Below are positions 35,644 to 44,355 of a stretch of 64,000 nucleotides of DNA, piece by piece; position 1 is the stretch's first letter, and each line of letters begins with the position of its first letter. The DNA lies in contig CAJTXU010000001.1 in the NCBI GenBank assembly GCA_910584125.1, positions 57,076-121,075 of the forward strand, written 5' to 3'. Under the pieces are notes generated by a model, which made no database searches, was not told the origin of the DNA, and saw nothing but the letters and a program-made list of their open reading frames with translations. The DNA is from an uncultured Muribaculaceae bacterium. Lineage in GTDB: Bacteria > Bacteroidota > Bacteroidia > Bacteroidales > Muribaculaceae. The translations under genes were made by a program, and so were the position numbers.

Positions 35644-35883
35644 GCAAAAAAGTTGCAAACGCCGAAAAAATAAGTCATAACTCAGCAGCGGCCGACAATC
35701 GGCACGTCATGAGAGTCGACAATTATGCCCGGTCGCAGGCCCGTAACGTCATTTTCTTTTATAGACAAACCTTTTGCAGGATTTTTGATGCTGAATTTTT
35801 CGGGGCGCGTGCATTATTTCGGCCTGCGGAGCGTTTTAGAGAGAGAAACGGGCGCCCGGAGCGGACGCCATGCATATCTGACG

Positions 35884-36993
35884 ATGATAAAGTTTTTAGA
35901 CCTCAGGAAAGTGAACGCGCTCCATGGCGCCGAGATCGACGAGGCCGTGCGTCGCACGGTCGCCTCGGGATGGTATCTGCTGGGTGAGAAACTCGCCGCA
36001 TTCGAGCGCGAGTTCGCCGCATATATCGGCACGCCACACGCCGTGGGATGCGCCAACGGACTCGACGCGCTGATCCTCATCTTCCGCGCCCTCATCGAGA
36101 CGGGCCGCCTCAGGCGCGGCGACGGCGTGCTCGTGCCTGCCAACACATATATCGCCTCCATCCTCGCCATCACCGAATGCGGGCTGCGCCCCGTGCTCGT
36201 CGAGCCCGACCCGGCCACGATGCAGATTGACCCCCGCCGCGCCGCCGAGGCCGTCACGCCCGACGTCAAGGCAATGCTGCTCGTGCATCTATACGGCCGA
36301 TGCGCGTATTCCCCCGCAATCGAGGAAATCGTGCGCCGCCACAACCTGATTCTCGTCGAGGACAACGCCCAGGCCCACGGATGCGTCGCGCACGACGGCC
36401 GCCGCACCGGCAGCCTCGGCACGGCCGCCGCCCACAGTTTCTATCCGGGCAAGAACCTCGGAGCCCTCGGCGACGCCGGGGCCGTGACCACCGACGACGC
36501 CTCGCTGGCCGAGACCGTTCGCGCGCTCGGCAACTACGGCTCGCAGCGCAAATACGTGTTCCGCTACAAGGGCCGCAACTCGCGGCTCGACGAGATCCAG
36601 GCGGCCGTGCTCCGCGTCAAGCTGCGCCACCTCGACGACGACAACGACCGCCGCCGCCGCGTGGCCGGCATCTACCGGCGGGAAATAGGCAATCCGCTCA
36701 TCACCCTCCCCGCCCAGGAAGCGTCGCCGGAGGCGAACGTGTTCCACATCTTCCCGGTGGTCTGCGACAGCCGCGACGCGTTGCAGGCACATCTCGCCGA
36801 GCGCGGAGTGCAGACGCTGATACATTATCCCGTGCCCCCGCACCGCCAGGAATGCTATTCAGAATGGGCCGGGCTGTCGCTGCCAGTCACCGAACGGCTC
36901 GCCGCCACCGAACTCTCGCTGCCCATGTCGCCGGTGATGACCGACGACGAGGCGCTCGCCGTGGCCCGGGCAATAAATGATTTCAGACCATGA
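35884..36993 (+). CDS. DegT/DnrJ/EryC1/StrS-family sugar aminotransferase
   Basis: This 369-residue PLP enzyme aminates keto-sugar nucleotides for surface polysaccharides. The PLP lysine is K190 in HSFYPGKNLGALGDAG. Other marks are GCANGLDALIL, PANTYIASILAI and the late HYPVPPHRQ segment, closest to FdtB/TDP-3-keto-6-deoxyhexose transaminases. The ATG at 35884 gives the family N-terminus (IKFLDLRKVNALHG); the upstream reading of 53 residues is not typical. Its stop overlaps the trkA start (ATGA). The 35644-35883 gap holds no gene that I can see. Confidence 0.9.
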   Translation: MIKFLDLRKVNALHGAEIDEAVRRTVASGWYLLGEKLAAFEREFAAYIGTPHAVGCANGLDALILIFRALIETGRLRRGDGVLVPANTYIASILAITECGLRPVLVEPDPATMQIDPRRAAEAVTPDVKAMLLVHLYGRCAYSPAIEEIVRRHNLILVEDNAQAHGCVAHDGRRTGSLGTAAAHSFYPGKNLGALGDAGAVTTDDASLAETVRALGNYGSQRKYVFRYKGRNSRLDEIQAAVLRVKLRHLDDDNDRRRRVAGIYRREIGNPLITLPAQEASPEANVFHIFPVVCDSRDALQAHLAERGVQTLIHYPVPPHRQECYSEWAGLSLPVTERLAATELSLPMSPVMTDDEALAVARAINDFRP

Positions 36994-38327
36994 GAATCCT
37001 CATTGCCGGCGACGGAGAGACCGGGACACATCTCGCCAAGATGCTTTCGGTGGAGAATCAGGACGTCGTCCTGATGGGTTCCGACCGGGCGCGGCTGCAG
37101 GAACTCGACGCTTCGTTCAACTTCCAGACAGCCGTCGGCTCGCCCGTCTCGGCGGCCGACCTCGAAAGCGGAGGAGCTGCCCTGGCCGACCTCTTCGTAG
37201 CCGTCACCCCCGACGACAACGCCAATCTCGTGGCCTGCGAGCTGGCCAAGGGCCTCGGCGCGCGCAAGTGCGTGGCCCGCGTCGACAATCCCGAGTTTTC
37301 ACAGGGAAGAGTCCCCGAGCTCTTCCGTAGGCTGGGCGTCGACGTCACCATCTACCCCGAGGGCTCGGCCGCGGAGTCAATCCGGCAGTTCATCGACCAC
37401 AACTGGGTGTCTGACTGGATATCGCTGCAGGACGACGAGATTGTCGTCGTCGGCGTCCGCGTGCAGCATGGCAGCCAGTTCGCCGGCCGCCGTCTCCGCG
37501 ACCTGACGCAGGGTCCGCGCTTCTTCCATGTCGCGGTCATCAAGCGCGGCGAGCGCGTCATCATCCCGAGGGGCGACGACGAGGTGCAGGCCGGCGACAC
37601 GCTATACATCTCGACGCTGCCCGATCATATCGAGCAGCTCCACGACCTCTGCGGCGGAGGCTCGATACGCCCCGGACGCATCATGGTGACCGGAGCCGGA
37701 CGCATCACCGAGAACCTGCTGCGCCTGCTCTCGGGCAGCGGCCTCTCGATCACCGTGATCGACCCCGACCGTGAGCGGTGCCGCGAGATGGCGTTCAGGT
37801 TTCCCGACGCTGTGATTGTAAATGCCCGCTCGAACGACGTCGTCACCATGAAGGAGGAGGGCGTCGAGCAGTGCGACATGTTTCTCGCGCTCACCGGCAG
37901 CTCGGAGGCCAACATCGTCTCGTGCATGGTGGCCCGCGAGCACGGCGTGCGCAAGACGGTAGCCCGCATCGAGGAATTCCAGTATGTCGAGGAGGCCGAG
38001 AGCCTCGCCATCGACAAGATTGTCAATAAGAAACAGCTCAACGCCGGCATCGTGATGAATATGTTGCTGGGCTCCGACTCGGCCACCACACAGTGTCTGG
38101 CCACCGACAAGGCCGAGGTCACGGTGACCGTGGCGGCCGAGGGCTCGCGCATCGTGTCGCGCCCCATCGGCGAGCTCTCGCTCCCCGCGGGGCTCACCAT
38201 AGCCGGTCTTATGCGCGACGGCACGGGCCGCATGGTCGAGGGCCGCACGCTCGTCAAGCCTGGCGACAAGGTGGTGGTGTTCTTTCTCACCGGTTCGCTG
38301 GCGAAAGTCAAACGTCTGTTCAAATGA
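36990..38327 (+). CDS. trkA: Trk potassium uptake system protein TrkA
   Basis: This 445-residue cytoplasmic regulator of Trk potassium uptake has two NAD-binding RCK_N units. The first starts MRILIAGDGETGTHLAKML and the second starts about residue 231 (MVTGAGRITENLLRLLSG). An RCK_C domain follows each (for example VVGVRVQHGSQFAGRRLRDL). The length is normal for TrkA. It overlaps both its neighbours by ATGA, so the sugar aminotransferase, trkA and trkH are translationally coupled. Confidence 0.94.
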   Translation: MRILIAGDGETGTHLAKMLSVENQDVVLMGSDRARLQELDASFNFQTAVGSPVSAADLESGGAALADLFVAVTPDDNANLVACELAKGLGARKCVARVDNPEFSQGRVPELFRRLGVDVTIYPEGSAAESIRQFIDHNWVSDWISLQDDEIVVVGVRVQHGSQFAGRRLRDLTQGPRFFHVAVIKRGERVIIPRGDDEVQAGDTLYISTLPDHIEQLHDLCGGGSIRPGRIMVTGAGRITENLLRLLSGSGLSITVIDPDRERCREMAFRFPDAVIVNARSNDVVTMKEEGVEQCDMFLALTGSSEANIVSCMVAREHGVRKTVARIEEFQYVEEAESLAIDKIVNKKQLNAGIVMNMLLGSDSATTQCLATDKAEVTVTVAAEGSRIVSRPIGELSLPAGLTIAGLMRDGTGRMVEGRTLVKPGDKVVVFFLTGSLAKVKRLFK

Positions 38328-39784
38328 AGAGTTCCCTGCGCATAGGATCCATGGCCCGCATCGTCGGGCGGCTGCTGATTATCGACGCGGCCATTCTGCT
38401 CATCCCGATGTGCGTCAGCATAATCTACGGCGAAAGCGACTGGCTCTGCTTCCTCGTCGCGGCAGGCGCGGCCGCTGTCTGCGGATTCGCGCTGACAGCC
38501 GCGACTCTCCGCTGCACGGGGGCAATACGCCCACGCGAGGGATTCATCATCACCGCGCTGATATGGGTGGTGTTCGGTCTGTTCGGCATCATCCCGTTCA
38601 TGACGTGCGCCACGCCGCTCGGATTCACCGACGCCTTCTTCGAGATCATCTCGGGATACACCACCACCGGGGCGAGCGTCATCCGCGACGTCGAGGCGCT
38701 GTCGCACGGAATCCTGTTCTGGCGCGCCCTCTCGCAGTGGATCGGCGGCCTCGGCATCATCCTCTTCATGCTCGCCGTGCTGCCTGAGCTCAACAAGGCC
38801 GTGGGAATCTCGATGTTCAACGCCGAGGCCACGGGCATCACCCACGACAAACTGCATCCCCGCATCCGCCAGACGGCCCTCTCGCTCTGGGGAGTATACG
38901 TGTCGCTCACCGTGGTGTCGGTGCTTCTGCTCTGGGCCGGACCGATGGATCTGTTCGACAGCGTCTGCCACACGTTCACGACCATCGCCACGGGCGGCTT
39001 CTCGACACGCAACGACGGCCTGGCCTGGTGGAATTCGCAATATGTCTACTGGATAGTCAACGTCATGATGCTCGTGGCCGGACTGAACTTCATGATTCTG
39101 TTCCAGACGTGGCACGGCAATTACAGCGCACTTGGCCGCAACACGGTAGCAAACACCTACTTCTGCATCATACTGACCGCTTTTGTGATGCTGCTGCCAG
39201 GCGTAGCGTCGCGCGGCGAGTCGGGCGTCGACGAGTGGCTGACCTACCCGCTGTTCCACGTCATGTCGGCCATAACCTCGACAGGCTTCGGCGTGCCGGG
39301 CACCGACCACTGGGGCCCGACTGCCCAGACGGTCACCATCTTCCTGATGATATGCGGCGCATGCGCGGGCTCGACCACCGGCGGAATCAAGGTCGACCGT
39401 CTCGTGGTGATGTGGCAGAACCTCCGCAACGAGACGCGCGTAACGGCCTTCCCCAAGCGCATGTACGTGGTGAGGCTCTACGGCAGCGCGCTCGACAACA
39501 GCCTCGTGTCGCGAGTAGCCGCGTTCTGCACCGTCTATCTCCTCATCCTCGGTCTCTCGGCGGTGATTGTGACTTTCGTCGGATACTCTCTGGAGGATTC
39601 ACTCTTCATGGTGGCGTCGTGCATCGGCTGCAATGGCCTCGGATTCGGGGCCACGGGTGCAGAGGGCGGTTTCGGACTGCTTCCCGACACGGTGAAATGG
39701 CTGCTGACAGCCGACATGCTCCTGGGCCGTCTCGAGATCTTCACCTACCTCGTCCTCTTCATCCCCTCCTTCTGGCGCCGCTAA
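38324..39784 (+). CDS. trkH: Trk potassium uptake system membrane subunit TrkH
   Basis: This 486-residue inner-membrane channel subunit shows the four selectivity-filter loops of the family: TTTGASVI, TIATGGFST, ITSTGFGVPG and the last around IGCNGLGFGATG. GGIKVDR follows the third repeat. The start at 38324 overlaps the trkA stop; the frame is open further upstream only as a shadow of trkA. It couples to TrkA for potassium uptake. Confidence 0.94.
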   Translation: MKSSLRIGSMARIVGRLLIIDAAILLIPMCVSIIYGESDWLCFLVAAGAAAVCGFALTAATLRCTGAIRPREGFIITALIWVVFGLFGIIPFMTCATPLGFTDAFFEIISGYTTTGASVIRDVEALSHGILFWRALSQWIGGLGIILFMLAVLPELNKAVGISMFNAEATGITHDKLHPRIRQTALSLWGVYVSLTVVSVLLLWAGPMDLFDSVCHTFTTIATGGFSTRNDGLAWWNSQYVYWIVNVMMLVAGLNFMILFQTWHGNYSALGRNTVANTYFCIILTAFVMLLPGVASRGESGVDEWLTYPLFHVMSAITSTGFGVPGTDHWGPTAQTVTIFLMICGACAGSTTGGIKVDRLVVMWQNLRNETRVTAFPKRMYVVRLYGSALDNSLVSRVAAFCTVYLLILGLSAVIVTFVGYSLEDSLFMVASCIGCNGLGFGATGAEGGFGLLPDTVKWLLTADMLLGRLEIFTYLVLFIPSFWRR

Positions 39785-40077
39785 ATGTATACCGGGCCTC
39801 GGCGCGTGAGACGGTTGTCAAAGAACATCGAATAGTATATCGGCATATACACTATGCCGCCCGAGCGCTCCACCTCGCGTGCGTTCGAGAGGACGTAACC
39901 CTCGTGGATTCCGTAATCTTCAGTCGACACAAGACGGCTTATAGCCACATGCCGCTTATAGTCCTTGCCCGATTTAACCTCTATCGGAGCGATCGTGAGC
40001 CGCTGATAGTCATCAATCATGAAGTCCACTTCCCCGCGCGTGCGGTTATCATAATAATAGAGGGTGTTGCCGTTTTT
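39781..40077 (-). pseudogene. C-terminal remnant of a DUF4143-type AAA ATPase
   Basis: About 98 codons are open, from just after an in-frame TAG at 40078-40080 to the stop at 39781. The residues YYYDNRTRGEVDFMIDD and IAPIEVKSGKDYKRHVAISR match the C-terminal nuclease-like DUF4143 part of AAA ATPases. The ATPase domain and a normal start are missing, so this is a decayed fragment. Its last codons overlap the end of trkH on the other strand. Intact relatives are about 380-400 residues. Confidence 0.75.
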
Positions 40078-40115
40078 CTAAACAACATATTATCTGATTG
40101 TTAAATTACCGTTCC

Positions 40116-40194
40116 ACACTTTTCAATCCTTTTCAAGGGCCAAAAATCACACTTTTCAACCCCAATCGCCCTGTAAATATACACTTTTCAATCC
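40116..40194. repeat. Three 14-bp direct repeats (ACACTTTTCAAYCC)
   Basis: Copies start at 40116, 40149 and 40181, so the spacing is 33 and 32 bp, about three helical turns. The second copy has C for T at position 12. A half copy (TTTTCAA) follows the first. They lie between the DUF4143 remnant and the higBA promoter and could be operator or iteron sites, or an end of a lost element. Confidence 0.8.
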
Positions 40195-40272
40195 ACATAG
40201 GCAATCCTCCCGTCATATTTTTCTCCCCCGTTACGGATTTTAGAGAACTTTTAGACGAATTTTTCCGTTACA

Positions 40273-40304
40273 TTTGCGTATATGTACTTTATTAATTACC
40301 TTTG
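40273..40304 (+). promoter_or_regulatory. higBA promoter (TTTG-N20-TACCTTTG)
   Basis: A complete Bacteroidota -33/-7 pair with a 20-bp spacer lies just 5 bp before the higB start at 40310. Such a short distance implies a nearly leaderless transcript. It is one of the two best promoters in the window. Confidence 0.85.
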
Positions 40305-40309
40305 CGACA

Positions 40310-40690
40310 TGAAAGTCAGAGAGGTAATAACCTACAAAAACTATTTCGAAGATTTCTTCAATGAGCAAAATCGAAAGGTACAGGACAAGATTATCAAGGT
40401 GCTTGACATCCTTGAGCAGGTTGATCGTATTCCTTCCACCTATTTGAAATACATTGAATTTGAAATACATTGAAGGCGCAAACGGTCTGTTTGAAATTCG
40501 AGTTCAATTAGGCAACAATATCTTTCGAATATTCTGCTGCTTCGACGGCGACAGAATCGTAGTCCTCTTCAGTGGCTTCCAGAAGAAGACTCAAAAGACC
40601 CCATCTGGGGAAATTGCCCGAGCTCAAAGAATTATGACTGAATACTATAACGACAAATACAAAGACGATGGACAACATACAGACCCTTGA
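40310..40690 (+). pseudogene. higB: HigB/RelE-type toxin gene broken by a 16-bp duplication
   Basis: The first frame starts MKVREVITYKNYFEDFFNEQ and stops early at 40473. The remainder continues in another frame (GANGLFEIRVQLGNNIFRIF, then GFQKKTQKTP) to 40690. Removing one copy of the 16-bp repeat at 40443-40474 restores a single frame of about 121 residues with the fold of HigB/phage Gp49-like mRNA interferases. As written the toxin is inactive. The end overlaps the antitoxin start by 23 bp, the usual higBA order. Confidence 0.85.
40443..40474 (+). repeat. 16-bp tandem duplication inside higB
   Basis: TTTGAAATACATTGAA occurs twice in exact tandem. The extra 16 bp shift the frame and create the stop at 40471-40473. 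Exact tandem copies can be lost by slippage, which would restore the toxin. Confidence 0.95.
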
Positions 40691-40961
40691 CCAATTGAAA
40701 TGCAAATACTACGGAGAGATAGGCACCCCCGAACGAGACCGGCTCGAAAACGAACTCGAGGCGCTTCGAATAGGCTACAAAATCAGGACTGCGCGCGAGA
40801 GCCTTAACCTCACACAGGAGCAACTGGCTGAACGCGTTGACAAAAAACGTCCGTTCATATCCAGAATCGAAAATGACGGCGAGAATATAACTCTCCGCAC
40901 CCTCTATGACATTGTCGAGCGCGGACTCGGCGGACGTCTTAAAATCAGCTTCGAATTTTGA
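40668..40961 (+). CDS. higA: HigA-type XRE-family antitoxin
   Basis: This 97-residue protein has a helix-turn-helix of the Cro/CI type at about 38-88 (RTARESLNLTQEQLAERVDK, then ISRIENDGENITLRTLYDIV). It should bind the HigB toxin and repress the promoter at 40273. The frame is intact although the partner toxin is broken. It starts inside the end of the toxin frame, the coupled order of higBA loci. A terminator follows at once. Confidence 0.9.
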   Translation: MDNIQTLDQLKCKYYGEIGTPERDRLENELEALRIGYKIRTARESLNLTQEQLAERVDKKRPFISRIENDGENITLRTLYDIVERGLGGRLKISFEF

Positions 40962-40983
40962 GGCAACTCCCAGAGATGATTGT

Positions 40984-41014
40984 CGGCCGCTTATCACGAT
41001 AGGCGGCCGTTTTT
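40984..41014 (+). terminator. Intrinsic terminator of higBA
   Basis: CGGCCGCTTATC pairs with GATAGGCGGCCG (one G-T pair) around AC, followed by TTTTT. It lies 22 bp after the antitoxin stop. Confidence 0.9.
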
Positions 41015-41037
41015 CTCCCCCATACCGGATTTTTTAT

Positions 41038-41045
41038 TAATTTTG
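41038..41045 (+). promoter_or_regulatory. -7 promoter box (TAATTTTG)
   Basis: It matches TAnnTTTG, 24 bp upstream of the ATG at 41070, directly after the higBA terminator. Only a partial -33 element (TTTTC) is visible. Confidence 0.6.
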
Positions 41046-41069
41046 CATGATAATTTTTTTGATTTGGAT

Positions 41070-41984
41070 ATGGACATGGAAGAATTTCCCGACCTTGCCG
41101 ACCCGGGCCGGCTGTTGAGCATCGACGCCGAATTCGCCGACGGACGCTTCATGCTCGAGCTCTCGATATGCGACGCCCGCGGCAAAACAGTCTATTCCCG
41201 CCGCTTCAAGCCCTCGAAAATCAAGACCTGGCAGGCGTATCCCCACAACATAACCCCGCTAATGGTGCACGACGCTCCGGCATTCGCCGACTGCATCGCC
41301 GAAATCTCCGACATCATCTCCCGGGCGGCCTACATCACCGGATTCGCCCTCGAGAACGATATCCGCAAACTCGAGGCCGAAGGCCTGCGCATCCCCCGGC
41401 ACGTCAGGATAATCGAACTCCGTGAATGGTTCTGGACCCTCTACGGCCAGAGCCACGGCCTCGACCTCACCCAAGGCATTGGCAACCAACGCGTGGCCGA
41501 AGAACTCGGCATCGAGGTCGACGACAGCAGCCTCCACTCCTCGGCTTATGACGCCCAAGTCAGCGTGCGGTCGCTCGCACGCCTCGTAGCCTCGCACACC
41601 GGATGCCTGCCCGAAGCACACTCGATGGCCGAACTCGTCGACGCCGTGACTGAGAAATTCGCCGCCGACAAGGACGCCTACGACCGCCGCATGAGCGCCG
41701 GATACTGCTTCATAACTTCCGACGGCGACAGATACCGGCTCAAAAGCTCGCGCAACCGCCCCGACGACAACGACATAATCGCCATGATACACGTCGAGGA
41801 CCGCAAGGAGGCCATGGTGTATTTCAGCAACCTCTTCCTCGGCCGAATCATCGAGGGAAACCTCTCGCTGCCCAAACTCACCGACCGCAAGCTCGCCATG
41901 TTCAGGAAGTACACCAACTCATACACCCCCGAGGGGAAACAGATGGCCTCCAAACTGATGCAGCTCGCCCGCAAGTACAGATAA
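41070..41984 (+). CDS. DEDDh-type 3'-5' exonuclease family protein
   Basis: This 304-residue protein has the three exonuclease motifs of the DEDD superfamily. Motif I is LSIDAEFADG. Motif II is FALENDIRKLE. Motif III is LHSSAYDAQVSV, where the His spaced before Asp marks the DEDDh type. I chose the start at 41070 because a promoter box lies just upstream of it; ATG at 41076 is also possible. The C-terminal third (about 205-304) is not recognised. It could process DNA or RNA ends. Confidence 0.8.
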   Translation: MDMEEFPDLADPGRLLSIDAEFADGRFMLELSICDARGKTVYSRRFKPSKIKTWQAYPHNITPLMVHDAPAFADCIAEISDIISRAAYITGFALENDIRKLEAEGLRIPRHVRIIELREWFWTLYGQSHGLDLTQGIGNQRVAEELGIEVDDSSLHSSAYDAQVSVRSLARLVASHTGCLPEAHSMAELVDAVTEKFAADKDAYDRRMSAGYCFITSDGDRYRLKSSRNRPDDNDIIAMIHVEDRKEAMVYFSNLFLGRIIEGNLSLPKLTDRKLAMFRKYTNSYTPEGKQMASKLMQLARKYR

Positions 41985-42050
41985 GGCCCACGGAGTACAG
42001 ATATACAAAGAAATCGCACGCCGATGTGCTGTTTTCTTGGATTTTTTTAT

Positions 42051-42058
42051 TAACTTTG
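42051..42058 (+). promoter_or_regulatory. -7 promoter box (TAACTTTG) of alanine dehydrogenase
   Basis: It matches TAnnTTTG, 70 bp upstream of the ATG at 42129. An 11-bp direct repeat, GCACGCCGATG, lies on both sides of it (42016 and 42075), which might be a regulatory site. Confidence 0.5.
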
Positions 42059-42128
42059 CTTTTTGACAGAGGATGCACGCCGATGCAAGGCATCCCCATA
42101 GAATCAAAAACCGAAAACCGTACAAGAT

Positions 42129-43232
42129 ATGACAGAAACTAAGAAAAACACGACACTTGAGCCCCAGGCCGAGACGGAAGTGCTCGAAAAGCCCTCCGCC
42201 GGCATTCACATAGGCCTGCTCGGCAACTACGCCGACACCGACGAGACCCGCATACTTCTCACCCCCGAGGCGTGCGGTCTGCTCACGTCGGCCGGAATCC
42301 GCATCTCGATGGAGGCCGGAGCCGGCGTCGACATCAGCTTCACCGATGAGAAATACGCCGAATACGGCGTCCGGATCGTCTCGCGCGACGAGGCCCTGAA
42401 GTGCGGGCTCGTGCTCTCCTACCAGCCTCTGCGCGCAAAGGATGTGAAGAAGATGAACGAGGGCGCCGCACTGCTCTGCATGATGGGCGGCGAGCTTTTC
42501 GAAGAATCTGTCATCAAAGCCCTGCTATCCAAGAAGATCGCCTGCGGATGTCTCGACAACATGGTCTCGCACCACGACGTGGAGATATTCGCCGACATAG
42601 TCGACGAACTCGATGGCCGCGCAGCCATAATGTATGCCCAGGAGTCACTGTCGTACTTAGGCGGTGGCAAGGGAGTGCTCCTCTCGGGTGTGGCCGGACT
42701 CAACCCGTGCGAGGTGCTCGTGATCGGATGCGGCACGGCCGCCATAGCCGCCGCCAACGCCGCCGCCGGAGTCGGAGCCAAGGTCGTGCTGATGGACAAT
42801 GACGTCTCCGCCCTCCAGCTCGCCCGCCCCGCCTGCCACCCTGTCGTGGAGCTCATCGCCATCCATCCCCGCGTGCTGACCAACCGCGTCAAGTCGGCCG
42901 ACGTAATCATCACCGCCAACACCACCCGCAGCTTCGAGTTCCCCAAGAGCCTCTCGTCGTCGCTAAAGGACTCGGTCTATGTGCTCGACCTCACCGAGTC
43001 GCACCCCTCCGTCTCCGTGCCCCGAACGGTCGCCATGGCACTGTCGAACCCGCTGGTGAACTTCTTCGACGAGATGGCCATAAAAGACGGCTTCAACGGC
43101 ATGATGGTCACAACGCCCGGAATGCAGTGCGGCATGGTGACTTTCGAGGGGAGGCTCGTCGACAAGCTCATAGCCTCTTACCTGGGCCTGCCGAGCATCG
43201 ACATACGCGTGATGCTCTCGACCTCCAACTGA
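42129..43232 (+). CDS. Alanine dehydrogenase-like protein (AlaDH/PNT family)
   Basis: This 367-residue NAD-binding enzyme belongs to the alanine dehydrogenase/transhydrogenase alpha family. The substrate-binding N-terminal half shows DETRILLTPEACGLL, and the Rossmann loop is VLVIGCGTAAIAAANAAAGVGAKV (about residues 196-219). The catalytic-site region includes MVSHHDVEIFADIVD. It probably interconverts alanine and pyruvate. The N-terminal 20 residues are polar and untypical. It has its own promoter box and no operon partner. Confidence 0.8.
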   Translation: MTETKKNTTLEPQAETEVLEKPSAGIHIGLLGNYADTDETRILLTPEACGLLTSAGIRISMEAGAGVDISFTDEKYAEYGVRIVSRDEALKCGLVLSYQPLRAKDVKKMNEGAALLCMMGGELFEESVIKALLSKKIACGCLDNMVSHHDVEIFADIVDELDGRAAIMYAQESLSYLGGGKGVLLSGVAGLNPCEVLVIGCGTAAIAAANAAAGVGAKVVLMDNDVSALQLARPACHPVVELIAIHPRVLTNRVKSADVIITANTTRSFEFPKSLSSSLKDSVYVLDLTESHPSVSVPRTVAMALSNPLVNFFDEMAIKDGFNGMMVTTPGMQCGMVTFEGRLVDKLIASYLGLPSIDIRVMLSTSN

Positions 43233-43260
43233 TTCCTACAGAAGCAGCTACCAGAAGAAA

Positions 43261-44355
43261 ATGAACGGCAAGCCGTCGCTGATACATCTCATCTCGTCCA
43301 ACCGCTGGGGTGGCTCGCAGAGATACGCTCTGGACATCTGCACGCACTACCACGGCGAGGGTTGGGAGGTCATGGCCATGACCCGTGACGCCAAGACCGT
43401 CGACGACCGCTTCAGGCGCGCCGGCATACCGCTGCTGCACGCCCCGCTTCACGGATTCTTCGACCCGGCCTCGTCGTGGATTCTGGCCCGCACGCTGCGC
43501 CGCCTGCCGCGCGACCGCTCGTACGTGCACGTCCACCGCTATCGCGACGCCTTCACCGTGCTGCTCGCCAAGCGCATCGCCAAGCGTCCCGACATCCGCG
43601 TGATATCGACGCGCCACAAGGTGAGACCCGGGCGCAACTCATGGCTGTTCCGACGCATCTACGACAAGATTAACGCCCACATCTTCGTGTCGCGCACGGC
43701 CTTCGAGCGTTTCCGCTCACCATGGCCCGACAAGCTGCCGATGCGCGAGAAGAACGTCCATATCCTGCTCAACAGCATCAACATCGCCGCCACATCACCG
43801 GTGGCCGAGCCCGAGCGCGGCCCGATCTTCGCCATATACCAGGGCACGCTGGTGCGCGGCAAGGGACTCGAGACGGCGATCGACGCCCTGGCGTCGCTGC
43901 GCGACCTCAAGCTGCGCCTCCGCATAGCCGGCCAGGGCAACCCCGACTATCTCGACGAGCTGCGGCGCCGCGCCATGGCCCGCAACGTCATGGAGATGAT
44001 AGACTGGAAGATTTCGCCCGACGTGCCCGACGAACTGCTGGCTCAGTCGCATTTCGCGGTGCTTCCATCGGTCGAGCGCGAGGGCTTCGGCCTTCCCAAC
44101 CTGCGTGTCATGGCCGCCGGACGCCCGCAGATATGCACTCCGAGCGGCGCGCAGTCGGAATATCTCTCCGACGGAGAGACGGCCCTCTTCGTACCGCCGG
44201 CCGACGCGCACGCGCTTGCCACGGCCATGCGGCGCCTGGCCTCCGACGCCACCCTCCGCGCCGAGATGGGCGCCGCCGCATACGCCCGCTATATGCGCGA
44301 CCTCTCCTGGCAGTCGTTCGTACCCAAACTCACCGAAATATATCTCAACACATGA
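43261..44355 (+). CDS. GT4-family glycosyltransferase
   Basis: This 364-residue GT-B enzyme has a first domain with HLISSNRWGGSQRYALDICT (family start) and a second domain with QGTLVRGKGLETAIDAL. The donor-site EX7E motif reads EGFGLPNLR, so the second Glu is replaced by Arg. That may alter activity. It is coupled by an ATGA overlap to the membrane protein gene at 44352, which suggests a joint role in surface-glycan assembly. Confidence 0.87.
   Translation: MNGKPSLIHLISSNRWGGSQRYALDICTHYHGEGWEVMAMTRDAKTVDDRFRRAGIPLLHAPLHGFFDPASSWILARTLRRLPRDRSYVHVHRYRDAFTVLLAKRIAKRPDIRVISTRHKVRPGRNSWLFRRIYDKINAHIFVSRTAFERFRSPWPDKLPMREKNVHILLNSINIAATSPVAEPERGPIFAIYQGTLVRGKGLETAIDALASLRDLKLRLRIAGQGNPDYLDELRRRAMARNVMEMIDWKISPDVPDELLAQSHFAVLPSVEREGFGLPNLRVMAAGRPQICTPSGAQSEYLSDGETALFVPPADAHALATAMRRLASDATLRAEMGAAAYARYMRDLSWQSFVPKLTEIYLNT

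Noticed and set aside
40116..40194. CRISPR-like repeats (14 bp with 18-19 bp spacers)
   Set aside because: The unit is too short, only three copies are present, and no cas gene is near.
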